Part shown: piece after piece, positions 1-7,000 of the stretch
Numbering within the stretch: position 1 is the stretch's first letter
How the letters are laid out: each line of letters starts with the position of its first letter
Source: UBA11612 sp963976395
GTDB lineage: Bacteria; Pseudomonadota; Alphaproteobacteria; Rhodospirillales; Rhodospirillaceae
Direction: 5' to 3'
Length of the DNA stretch: 22,584 nucleotides
NCBI GenBank assembly: GCA_963976395.1
Contig: CAXBLG010000052.1
Coordinates: forward strand, 1-22,584
Notes under the pieces: generated by a model
What the model was told of the DNA's origin: nothing
Databases searched by the model: none
The model's input: the letters and a program-made list of their open reading frames with translations, nothing else
Made by a program: the position numbers and the translations under genes

Positions 1-53
1 GTGAGGGTGGTCGTACCGTCGGCGCCGGCGTCGTCGCTAAAATCGTCGAATAA
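1..53 (+). CDS. tuf: Elongation factor Tu, 3' end only (first tuf copy)
   Basis: This is the last 16 complete codons and the TAA stop (51-53) of a tuf gene cut by the window edge; the reading frame starts at base 3. The encoded tail (EGGRTVGAGVVAKIVE) matches the C-terminus of the complete tuf gene at 15945-17135, and bases 1-55 are identical to 17083-17137. It is therefore a second EF-Tu copy. Its position just before tRNA-Trp, secE and nusG is a familiar alphaproteobacterial and gammaproteobacterial arrangement. EF-Tu delivers aminoacyl-tRNA to the ribosome as a GTP complex. Nothing can be said about the rest of this copy. Confidence 0.95.
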   Translation, partial: EGGRTVGAGVVAKIVE

Positions 54-55
54 CG
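1..55 (+). repeat. Direct repeat, tuf 3' end (copy 1 of 2)
   Basis: Bases 1-55 are identical to 17083-17137 and in the same orientation. The identity stops two bases after the stop codon, so it is confined to the coding sequence. The true repeat presumably runs through the whole tuf gene upstream of the window edge, giving a direct repeat of about 1.2 kb some 17 kb apart. Confidence 0.9.
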
Positions 56-109
56 GCAAGTTCGGGGTCAGGGCGGATTTTGCACCATATATCAGGTGTT
101 TAAATCCCC

Positions 110-138
110 TTGATCAACCGACCGGGGCGGGGTATAGA
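110..138 (+). promoter_or_regulatory. Sigma70-type promoter for tRNA-Trp-secE-nusG
   Basis: TTGATC (110-115) and TATAGA (133-138) are separated by 17 bp, close to the housekeeping consensus; transcription would start near 145. The spacer and -10 lie inside an inverted repeat: CCGACCGG (118-125) pairs with CCGGTCGG (149-156), and GGGG (129-132) and CCCC (139-142) flank the -10. The predicted start is about 150 nt before the tRNA, leaving a 5' leader that must be removed. No better promoter is visible closer to the tRNA. Prediction only. Confidence 0.6.
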
Positions 139-144
139 CCCCTC

Positions 145-297
145 TGCGCCGGTCGGGGCTTCCGTGTCGACCGGTTATTTTCGTATTGCCTGATTCTCAG
201 GCCCTGTTGGGTGAAAGAGTGAGGCAGTGAGTGGCGGCTGAAGGGCGCATTAGCTGACGCACCGGAAACTTCGAAAGCGAAAGAGAATCAATATCTT
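145..297 (+). other. Leader between tuf promoter region and tRNA-Trp
   Basis: This non-coding stretch (54-297 overall) holds a small perfect hairpin, GCCTGA (188-193) with TCAGGC (197-202) around a 3-nt loop. A weaker TTCG/CGAA pairing lies near 272-283. No Rho-independent terminator with a U-run follows the first tuf copy, so tuf readthrough into the tRNA unit is possible. No credible gene was found here. Confidence 0.4.
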
Positions 298-373
298 AGG
301 GGTGTAGCTCAACTGGTAGAGCACCGGTCTCCAAAACCGGGGGTTGTAGGTTCGAGTCCTATCGCCCCTGCCA
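298..373 (+). tRNA. tRNA-Trp (anticodon CCA)
   Basis: This is a complete cloverleaf. The acceptor stem pairs AGGGGTG (298-304) with CGCCCCT (363-369), discriminator G370, and the CCA end is encoded (371-373). The D stem is GCTC/GAGC (307-310/319-322). The anticodon stem CCGGT/ACCGG (324-328/336-340) closes the loop CTCCAAA, with anticodon CCA at 331-333. The T stem is 346-350/358-362 with loop TTCGAGT. It reads the tryptophan codon UGG. Its position directly upstream of secE-nusG is conserved in many proteobacteria and suggests co-transcription followed by tRNA processing. Confidence 0.97.
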
Positions 374-511
374 AGATAGGAAGCTGGGGTCGCTGCAAGG
401 CGGAGACACTTTAGATTTAGAGACTCTTTTTTAGGCGCGATGCGTCGTTTCGCGGGTTCTTCGGGCTAGCTTGCCATTCAGGTGTAACGGTTTCGGGCGT
501 GTATCTTTCAT

Positions 512-700
512 ATGGCGAAAACTTCTCCAGGCCTATTTGTCCGCCAAGTGCGGCAGGAAATGTCCAAAGTCACTTGGCCGAGCCGCCGGGAGACTGTGGT
601 GTCGGTGATTTTGGTATTCGTGTTCAGCGCGATCATCGGCGTGTATTTCCTCATCATCGACCGAATTTTGTCGTTCGGCATATCGCTGATTTTCGGTTGA
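512..700 (+). CDS. secE: Preprotein translocase subunit SecE
   Basis: SecE is the small clamp subunit of the SecYEG protein-conducting channel in the inner membrane. The 62-residue product has the single-membrane-span form usual in alphaproteobacteria; E. coli SecE has three spans. The conserved cytosolic amphipathic segment carries the family motif VTWPSRRET (residues 20-28). It is followed by one hydrophobic span (about 29-52) and a short C-terminal tail. The ATG at 512 gives the expected N-terminus, but no clear Shine-Dalgarno sequence precedes it and no in-frame alternative start looks better. It sits 138 bp after tRNA-Trp and 13 bp before nusG, the usual secE-nusG pair. Confidence in identity is high; the start is less certain. 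Confidence 0.95.
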   Translation: MAKTSPGLFVRQVRQEMSKVTWPSRRETVVSVILVFVFSAIIGVYFLIIDRILSFGISLIFG

Positions 701-713
701 GGGCGTAACGCAC

Positions 714-1244
714 ATGGCAGCTCATTGGTACGTGCTACAGGTTTACTCGGGCTTCGAGAACAAGGTCGCGCAATCGATCCGCGAGCAGACCGCTCAGCAC
801 GAGATGACCGACAAGATTCAAGAAGTGCTGGTTCCTATGGAAGAGGTGGTGGAAATTCGCCGCGGTTCCAAGGTGAACGCCGAGCGCAAATTCTTCCCAG
901 GTTACATCCTCGTCAAAATGGATTTGACGGATGAAGCTTGGCACTTGGTCAAGAACACGCCGAAGGTGACCGGTTTCTTGGGCAATGGCAGTAAGCCGCA
1001 GCCCATCTCCGACCGCGAAGCCGATCAGATTATGCGGCAAGTTCAAGAAGGCATCGAGCGGCCCAAGCCCTCGGTCATATTCGAAATTGGCGAACAAGTA
1101 CGGGTCAGCGACGGACCGTTCTCGTCCTTTAACGGCGTTGTTGAAGACGTGGACGAAGAAAAGGCGCGGCTCAAAGTGTCCGTGTCGATCTTCGGTCGGT
1201 CAACGCCGGTTGAGTTGGAATACAGTCAGGTTGAAAAGCTTTGA
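714..1244 (+). CDS. nusG: Transcription termination/antitermination factor NusG
   Basis: NusG binds the clamp of RNA polymerase, suppresses pausing, recruits Rho, and links polymerase to ribosomal protein S10. The 176-residue protein has the expected two domains. An N-terminal NGN domain (about 1-110) starts with WYVLQVYSGFENKV and contains the FFPGYILVKM strand. A C-terminal KOW domain (about 120-176) carries the typical VSDGPFSSFNGVVEDV core. Length and motifs are ordinary for alphaproteobacteria. The secE stop region supplies a GAGGG sequence about 10 bases before the ATG, so translation is probably coupled to secE. Its partner S10 (rpsJ) and its target subunits RpoB and RpoC are all encoded downstream in this window. 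Confidence 0.98.
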   Translation: MAAHWYVLQVYSGFENKVAQSIREQTAQHEMTDKIQEVLVPMEEVVEIRRGSKVNAERKFFPGYILVKMDLTDEAWHLVKNTPKVTGFLGNGSKPQPISDREADQIMRQVQEGIERPKPSVIFEIGEQVRVSDGPFSSFNGVVEDVDEEKARLKVSVSIFGRSTPVELEYSQVEKL

Positions 1245-1254
1245 TCTGATTTGA

Positions 1255-1362
1255 GGTCCGCGGGAACGGAAACGTTCGCGCGGTGGTTTCTGCGGGAGGC
1301 TTGCCCATAAGTCCAAGGGTGGCCGTACCGCGGACCCGGCCCGCCGGAGGGTAGAACCGGCG
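1255..1362 (+). promoter_or_regulatory. Structured nusG-rplK leader, candidate L1 autoregulatory site
   Basis: The 137-bp spacer between nusG and rplK folds strongly. GGTCCGCGG (1255-1263) pairs perfectly with CCGCGGACC (1328-1336), and the helix continues with ACGG (1266-1269) and CCGT (1323-1326). It encloses a purine-rich GCGGGAGGC segment (about 1292-1300). A second hairpin, CGCCGG (1342-1347) with CCGGCG (1357-1362), lies just before the rplK Shine-Dalgarno GAGGA (1371-1375). In E. coli, L1 represses rplK-rplA by binding this leader through a mimic of its 23S rRNA site. The same role here is inferred from position and structure. Confidence 0.5.
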
Positions 1363-1381
1363 CTTATGCTGAGGAATTAAG

Positions 1382-1813
1382 ATGGCAAAAAAGATAGACG
1401 GATACATCAAGTTAGAAATACCGGCCGGCAAAGCGAATCCTTCGCCGCCGGTAGGTCCCGCGCTCGGTCAGCGCGGTGTCAACATTATGGAATTCTGCAA
1501 GGCGTTCAACGCCGCGACACAGCAGTCTGAAGCCGGTGTGCCAACGCCGGTGGTCATCACTGTGTACTCGGATCGCAGTTTTACATTTGTCACGAAGACG
1601 CCGCCGACAAGCTTTTATCTGAAGCGCGCTGCAAAGCTGCAGAAGGGATCAGGCACGACCGGCCGCGGCGCGGCAGCGGGCAAGGTGACCAAGGCTCAGG
1701 TGCGGGAAATCGCTGAAGCGAAAATGCCGGATCTGAATTGCGCGACCGTAGAATCAGCTATGGCTCAGGTTGAAGGTTCAGCCCGATCCATGGGCTTGCA
1801 GGTTGTGGAGTAA
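1382..1813 (+). CDS. rplK: 50S ribosomal protein L11
   Basis: L11 forms the base of the GTPase-associated centre with 23S rRNA helices 43/44 and contacts EF-G, EF-Tu and RelA. The 143 residues match the family length. The N-terminal domain holds the conserved PAGKANPSPPVGPALGQRG segment (about 14-32), including the proline-rich face bound by thiostrepton, and the C-terminal RNA-binding domain follows from about residue 70. The ATG at 1382 has GAGGA seven to eleven bases upstream. It is followed after 5 bp by rplA, the canonical L11-L1 pair, expected to be translationally coupled. No anomalies seen. Confidence 0.98.
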   Translation: MAKKIDGYIKLEIPAGKANPSPPVGPALGQRGVNIMEFCKAFNAATQQSEAGVPTPVVITVYSDRSFTFVTKTPPTSFYLKRAAKLQKGSGTTGRGAAAGKVTKAQVREIAEAKMPDLNCATVESAMAQVEGSARSMGLQVVE

Positions 1814-1818
1814 GGGTC

Positions 1819-2517
1819 ATGGCAAAGATTGGAAAACGTTTAAAGAGCAGCTACAGCGGTATTGATCGCAACGCGAATTATACAATCGCGGACGCTGTCA
1901 AAATTCTAAAAACCACAGCAGTTGCGAAGTTCGACGAAACCATCGAGGTCGCGATGAATCTCGGAGTTGATCCGAAGCACGCCGACCAGATGGTGCGCGG
2001 TGTTGTTGCCTTGCCGCATGGCACGGGCAAGACCATGCGCGTTGCTGTGTTCGCTAAGGGCGACAAGGCGAAAGATGCCGAAGCGGCTGGTGCAGATTTG
2101 GTGGGCGCCGAAGACCTGGCTGAAAAAATCACAGCTGGCGAGATGGGTTTTGACCGTGTCATCGCCACACCCGACATGATGGGTGTGGTCGGTAAGCTCG
2201 GTAAGGTGCTCGGCCCGCGTGGTCTGATGCCGAACCCGAAACTCGGTACCGTGACGACCGACGTCAAGACGGCCATCAAAAATGCCAAGGCCGGCGAAGT
2301 TCAGTTCCGCGTTGAGAAAGCGGGCATTGTTCACGCTGGTGTCGGCAAGGCCAGTTTCAGCGCCGAGCAACTGCAAGAAAACGTAAAAGCTTTTGTAAAC
2401 GCCATCGTGAAGGCGAAGCCTACGGGCGCTAAAGGCATGTACGTGAAACGGATTTCCCTGAGTTCCACGATGGGGCCTGGGGTGAAGATCAATCCTTCTG
2501 ATGCATACTCCGCTTAA
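1819..2517 (+). CDS. rplA: 50S ribosomal protein L1
   Basis: L1 forms the mobile stalk that moves deacylated tRNA out of the E site, and in many bacteria it represses its own operon. The 232-residue length is typical. The protein has the two-domain L1 fold: outer domain segments 1-70 and 160-232 flank an inner domain. Family motifs include PHGTGK near residue 67 and the GPRGLMPNPKLGTVT loop near 133-147, part of the RNA-binding face. It starts 5 bp after rplK and is followed by a long leader before rplJ, so L1 regulation and L10 regulation are physically separated. No truncation seen. Confidence 0.98.
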   Translation: MAKIGKRLKSSYSGIDRNANYTIADAVKILKTTAVAKFDETIEVAMNLGVDPKHADQMVRGVVALPHGTGKTMRVAVFAKGDKAKDAEAAGADLVGAEDLAEKITAGEMGFDRVIATPDMMGVVGKLGKVLGPRGLMPNPKLGTVTTDVKTAIKNAKAGEVQFRVEKAGIVHAGVGKASFSAEQLQENVKAFVNAIVKAKPTGAKGMYVKRISLSSTMGPGVKINPSDAYSA

Positions 2518-2602
2518 GCGGTCTGTATCGAGGAATTGAAGAGATTTCGTAGTCGGCTCTGAGTTAGGGCCGGCGCGGGAGCGCAGCGGGAAAGGGTTTA
2601 GG

Positions 2603-2708
2603 CTCGGAACCGCTGTGTACCCTGTCCGAGACTGATGGTGCCCGATCCGGTTTCCGGTGACGGTATAATGGGGCAACCCTCCATCACAGACGGGAGTGGC
2701 AAGACCGT
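2603..2708 (+). promoter_or_regulatory. L10 leader RNA element upstream of rplJ
   Basis: The 358-bp rplA-rplJ spacer has no gene but holds strong RNA structure. CTCGGA (2603-2608) pairs with TCCGAG (2625-2630). TGATGG (2633-2638) pairs with CCATCA (2681-2686), and TGCCC (2639-2643) with GGGCA (2671-2675), leaving a one-sided five-base bulge at 2676-2680 that resembles a kink-turn. ACGG/CCGT (2690-2693/2705-2708) forms a third arm. This layout fits the known L10 leader, bound by the L10(L12)4 complex to repress rplJL translation. The family assignment was made by eye, not by a covariance search. Confidence 0.7.
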
Positions 2709-2875
2709 AAGGTTCGATTGCGCAAAAGCGTGGGCGGACGTGAGGGCTTGGGCTTCTGGGGCAGGACTAGGCCGCCGGGCTGTAATGGTTTGGCCCAGCG
2801 GATGGTTAAATTGGTCCGAGACTACCGAGAAGCGCAGGCAGATCGGCAAGACGGGCCTCAGTAGCGGAGACGAAA
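2709..2875 (+). other. 3' part of rplJ leader with repeated GTCCGAGACT
   Basis: The rest of the untranslated stretch before rplJ contains a second copy (2814-2823) of the 10-mer GTCCGAGACT found at 2624-2633, and a possible GGGCT/GGCCC hairpin near 2777-2795. The rplJ Shine-Dalgarno GGAG is at about 2866-2869. No gene is supported here. Confidence 0.5.
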
Positions 2876-3394
2876 GTGAACCGAGAGGAAAAGCAGGAGT
2901 TGGTGTCTACACTCCACGCTACGCTCGCGGAGCAGTCCTTTGTTGGCGTCACCCATAATCTTGGGCTGACGGTGACTGAGATGCAGGACCTGCGCAAACG
3001 TATGCGTGAAGCAAATGCCAGCTTCAAAGTTTCAAAAAACCGGCTCACGCGTCTTGCCCTTGCTGGCACGAAATTCGAGGGCCTAGCCGACTTCCTAAAT
3101 GGACCGACGGGAATTGCATTCTCCAAGGATCCTGTGGCAGCGGCCAAGGTGTGCTCGAAGTTCGCAAAGGAAAACGACAAGCTGGTTATTCTTGGCGGCG
3201 TTCTTGACGGAGAAGTGATGGATGCAGCGGGTGTTAAAGCCCTTGCAACTCTTCCCTCTCTCGACGAATTGCGCGGCAAGATCGTGGGTCTTCTCCAGGC
3301 TCCTGCGACAAAGATCGCAGGCGTTTTGGCGGCACCCGCAGGTCAGCTTGCCCGTGTCTTTGCGGCACGCGCCAAACAAGGCGAAGCCGCGTAA
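2876..3394 (+). CDS. rplJ: 50S ribosomal protein L10
   Basis: L10 anchors L7/L12 dimers to the ribosome stalk; its N-terminal half binds 23S rRNA beside L11 and its C-terminal helix holds the L12 N-terminal domains. The start is GTG at 2876 with GGAG about seven bases upstream, giving a standard N-terminus (MNREEKQELV). The 172 residues fit the family. Visible features are the RNA-binding domain with SKNRLTRLAL near 43-52 and an alanine-rich C-terminal helix (about 130-172), long enough for several L12 dimers. L10 with L12 is the expected repressor of its own mRNA through the leader just upstream. rplL follows after 40 bp. Confidence 0.97.
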   Translation: MNREEKQELVSTLHATLAEQSFVGVTHNLGLTVTEMQDLRKRMREANASFKVSKNRLTRLALAGTKFEGLADFLNGPTGIAFSKDPVAAAKVCSKFAKENDKLVILGGVLDGEVMDAAGVKALATLPSLDELRGKIVGLLQAPATKIAGVLAAPAGQLARVFAARAKQGEAA

Positions 3395-3434
3395 CGCCAA
3401 CGTCGCAACATTTTATTGAATCAGGAGACCTCAA

Positions 3435-3806
3435 ATGGCCGATCTTGCCAAACTCGTAGATGACCTTTCCCAGCTCACGGTGCTCGAAGCCGCCGAGTTG
3501 TCCAAGTTGCTAGAAGAAAAGTGGGGCGTTTCCGCAGCCGCACCTGTGGCAGCAGCTGCTGCCCCGGCGGCTGGCGGTGAAGCTGCTGAAGTGAAGGACT
3601 CGTTTGACGTAATCCTCGCCGAAGCAGGCGCCAACAAAATCAATGTGATTAAGGAAGTGCGCGCTATTACAGGCCTTGGTCTCAAAGAAGCCAAGGACCT
3701 TGTAGAAGGTGCACCGAAAGCGGTGAAAGAAGGCGCAAACAAAGACGAAGCCGAAGAGATCAAGAAGAAGCTCGAAGGCGCCGGCGCCAAAGTAGAACTG
3801 AAGTAA
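3435..3806 (+). CDS. rplL: 50S ribosomal protein L7/L12
   Basis: This multicopy acidic stalk protein recruits translational GTPases and stimulates GTP hydrolysis by EF-G and EF-Tu. The 123-residue product has the classic three parts. An N-terminal dimerisation domain (about 1-33) binds L10. An Ala/Pro/Gly-rich flexible hinge (about 34-50) follows. The globular C-terminal domain carries the factor-binding signature GLGLKEAKDLVE (about 80-91). AGGAGA lies just before the ATG at 3435, consistent with high expression. A strong hairpin begins 20 bp after the stop and may reduce transcription into rpoB, as happens between rplL and rpoB in E. coli. Confidence 0.98.
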   Translation: MADLAKLVDDLSQLTVLEAAELSKLLEEKWGVSAAAPVAAAAAPAAGGEAAEVKDSFDVILAEAGANKINVIKEVRAITGLGLKEAKDLVEGAPKAVKEGANKDEAEEIKKKLEGAGAKVELK

Positions 3807-3826
3807 AACGCGGTTCTAAAAGTTAC

Positions 3827-3869
3827 GACGCGGGCCAGTACGCAATGCAAAGTGTGTGCTGGCCCCGTC
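3827..3869 (+). terminator. rplL-rpoB intergenic hairpin, likely attenuator or processing site
   Basis: GGGCCAGTACGCA (3832-3844) pairs with TGTGTGCTGGCCC (3853-3865) over 13 positions, two of them G-U, around an 8-nt loop. Flanking GACG (3827-3830) and CGTC (3866-3869) extend it past one bulged base. A short T-run (3874-3877) begins only several bases after the helix, so this is not a textbook terminator. In E. coli the same spacer holds a partial terminator and an RNase III site; one of these roles is inferred here. Confidence 0.6.
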
Positions 3870-3915
3870 CGACTTTTATTAACCGACGACGAGAAGTCTG
3901 ACTCTGCTCTGCCGC

Positions 3916-3942
3916 TAGAAACACGATGTTCGTGTGTTTCTA
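3916..3942 (+). promoter_or_regulatory. Second hairpin in the rpoB leader
   Basis: TAGAAACAC (3916-3924) pairs perfectly with GTGTTTCTA (3934-3942). An alternative register, CACGA (3922-3926) with TCGTG (3930-3934), can form inside it. It lies between the rplL-proximal hairpin and the rpoB-proximal palindrome. Function unknown. Confidence 0.4.
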
Positions 3943-3986
3943 ACGCTAGTGCAGACCACGGCAAAGTTCGTGGAATGGTAACAATC

Positions 3987-4012
3987 GATCACCGGTGATT
4001 TTATCGGTGATC
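3987..4012 (+). promoter_or_regulatory. Palindrome/hairpin just before the rpoB ribosome-binding site
   Basis: GATCACCG (3987-3994) pairs with CGGTGATC (4005-4012) around a 10-nt loop, and ATCACCGGTGAT (3988-3999) is itself a perfect 12-bp palindrome, so the middle block can pair two ways. The rpoB Shine-Dalgarno (GGACGAGG, about 4023-4030) begins ten bases later. It may be an RNA hairpin affecting rpoB translation, or a DNA site for a dimeric protein. Function unknown. Confidence 0.45.
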
Positions 4013-4037
4013 CATCGAAAAAGGACGAGGAACGCTT

Positions 4038-7000
4038 ATGACCAAATCCCTCAGCGGTCTTAAACGTGTGCGCAAAGACTTCGGCCGCATCCCCTTAGTC
4101 GCGCCCATGCCGAATTTGATCGAGGTGCAAAAAAGCTCCTACGACAAATTCCTGCAAGCTGAATCACCTCTGGACGTTCGTCAGAAATCCGGACTTTGGG
4201 ATGTCTTTAAGTCGGTTTTTCCGATTAAGGATTTTGCCGGCAAGGGCGAGCTTGAGTTCGTGGGCTATGACCTTGAGGCACCCAAGTACGATGTTGAAGA
4301 ATGCCAGCAGCGCGGTTTGACGTTTTCGGCACCGTTGAAGGTTACTTTGCGCCTTGTGGTCTGGGATGTTGATGAAGAAACCGGCGCTCGGTCCGTCCGC
4401 GACATTAAAGAGCAGGACGTCTATATGGGCGATATGCCGCTCATGACAGATCACGGCACGTTCGTCATCAACGGCACTGAACGCGTTATCGTGTCACAGA
4501 TGCATCGCTCACCGGGTGTGTTTTTCGATCACGACAAAGGCAAAACGCATTCCTCGGGTAAGTATCTGTTTGCCGCCCGTGTCATTCCGTATCGTGGCTC
4601 TTGGCTCGATTTCGAATTCGATTCCAAAGATCTTGTATACGTGCGTATCGATCGCCGTCGGAAGCTGCCGGTCACAACGCTTCTATATGCACTCGACAAT
4701 TTAGAGACGGAAAAGCTGCGCGTGAAGCGCAGCAAAGACGATCGCGCGGTCGATGCCCAAGAAGTAAAGGGAATGTCATCGGAAGAAATCCTGAGTTTCT
4801 TCTACGACAGTCAGGTTATTTCGCGCGACAAGAAGGGTTGGCGCACGGATTATATCGCAGACAAAATGCGCGGTATGAAATTGATGTTTGATTTGGTCGA
4901 CGCGAAAACCGGCCGGGTCAAAGTCGAAGCCGGCGGCAAGTTGTCGCCGCGTATTGCTGCAAAGCTTGAAAAGGACGGCCTAAAAGAGCTGCGCCTTCAA
5001 CCGGAAGAATTGATCGGCAGGTACGTTGCCGAAGATATCGTCAACACGAAGACGGGCGAGATCTATATCGAAGCCAGCGACGAGATTACCGAAGAGATTT
5101 TGGCGGCGTTGGACGAAGCCGGCGTTGACGAAATGAAGGTGTTGTTCGTGGACGGTATCCACGCAGGGCCTTACATCCGCAACACGTTGGCGCTCGACAA
5201 GAATACGAGCCGTGATGAGGCGTTGGTCGATATTTACCGCGTGATGCGTCCGGGCGAGCCGCCGACATTAGAAACAGCTGAAACGCTCTTCCAAGGCTTG
5301 TTCTTCGATTCCGAACGGTATGATTTGTCGTCGGTCGGCCGCGTGAAGATGAATGCGCGTTTGAACATGAGCAATGATGACGTGCCTGATACGGTTCGTC
5401 ATCTGCGCAAAGACGATATTTTACGCATCATCAAGGTGCTGGTCGAACTCAAAGACGGCCGCGGCGAAATTGACGATATCGATCACCTGGGTAACCGTCG
5501 TGTGCGCTCTGTCGGTGAGTTGATGGAAAATCAGTACCGGGTCGGTCTGTTGCGTATGGAGCGGGCGATCCGCGAGCGCATGAGCTCGGTTGATATCGAT
5601 ACCGTCATGCCGCACGACCTGATCAACGCGAAGCCGGCAGCCGCGACGGTTCGTGAATTCTTCGGCTCTTCACAGCTGTCGCAATTTATGGATCAAACAA
5701 ATCCGTTGTCCGAAATTACTCATAAACGTCGTCTATCGGCGCTTGGGCCAGGAGGACTAACGCGTGAGCGTGCTGGGTTTGAAGTGCGCGACGTGCATCC
5801 TACTCATTACGGTCGCATTTGCCCGATTGAAACTCCGGAAGGTCCAAACATCGGCTTGATCAACTCGCTGGCTACGTTCGCGCGGGTTAATCAGTATGGC
5901 TTCATTGAGAGCCCATACAGAAAAGTTGAAAACGCACGGGTCACTAAAGACGTTGTGTATCTGTCGGCGATGGAAGAGGGGCGCTACAACATCGCCCAAG
6001 CCAACGAGCCGGTCGATGACAAAGACGTTTTGGTCAATGATCTGGTTAGCTGCCGCCGAGCGGGTAACGCGATGCTGCTGCCGCCTGGGGATATCCATTA
6101 TATGGACGTATCGCCGAAGCAGTTGGTGTCGGTAGCTGCTGCGCTCATCCCCTTCTTGGAAAATGACGATGCGAACCGTGCGCTTATGGGTTCGAACATG
6201 CAACGTCAGGCCGTTCCCTTGTTGCGGGCGGAAGCGCCTCTCGTTGGAACAGGCGTCGAAGAAGCTGTGGCCCGGGATTCCGGCGCCGCTACGGTGGCGC
6301 GCCGGTCTGGTGTTGTTCAGCAAGTGGATGCCGAGCGTATTGTTGTGCGCGCGACTGAAGAAACCGAAGCCTCCGCACCGGGCGTGGACATTTACCGTCT
6401 GTTGAAGTTCCAGCGTTCCAACCAGAACACGTGTATCAACCAGCGACCGCTGGTGAAGGTGGGTGGTTTGGTGACCAAGGGCGACATCATCGCTGATGGC
6501 CCGTCAACCGATTTGGGTGAACTGGCTCTCGGTCGGAACGTGCTGGTCGCGTTCATGCCGTGGAATGGCTACAACTTCGAAGATTCCATCCTTATCTCTG
6601 AGCGTATCGTTCGGGACGATGTCTTTACTTCAATTCACATCGAAGAATTTGAGGTTATGGCGCGTGATACCAAGCTGGGTCAGGAGGAAATCACTCGTGA
6701 CATTCCTAACGTTGGTGAAGAAGCTTTAAGAAGCCTCGACGAAGCGGGCATTGTCTATGTCGGTGCCGAAGTGGCGGCAGGCGACATTCTCGTCGGCAAA
6801 GTCACACCCAAGGGTGAATCGCCGGTTACGCCTGAAGAGAAACTCCTTCGCGCCATCTTTGGTGAAAAGGCTTCCGATGTACGCGATACCTCTTTGCGCG
6901 TACCTCCTGGTGCTCAGGGGACCATCGTCGAAGTGCGCGTATTCAATCGCCGCGGCGTCGATAAGGACGAGCGCGCGCTCGCGATTGAGCGTCAGGAAAT

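Noticed and set aside
1..222. 73-codon frame at the window start
   Set aside because: Its first part is out of frame with the real tuf 3' end and the remainder runs through the promoter and leader.
420..440. AGAGACTCT followed by six Ts between tRNA-Trp and secE, as a terminator
   Set aside because: The stem is only four base pairs with a one-base loop, too weak for termination, and would cut off secE-nusG.
499..708. 69-codon + strand frame overlapping secE
   Set aside because: It is in a different frame from the recognisable secE and has no family similarity.
2664..2669. Perfect TATAAT upstream of rplJ
   Set aside because: No -35-like hexamer lies 16-18 bp upstream and there is no extended -10 TG. 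The bases sit in the apical part of the L10 leader helix, so this is probably chance.
1906..2676. 256-codon minus-strand open frame over rplA and the rplJ leader
   Set aside because: It is a shadow of rplA; its start lies in the L10 leader, whose structure explains the sequence better.
2635..2958. 107-codon + strand frame over the L10 leader and start of rplJ
   Set aside because: It is out of frame with rplJ and covers structured leader RNA; no ribosome-binding site or domain.
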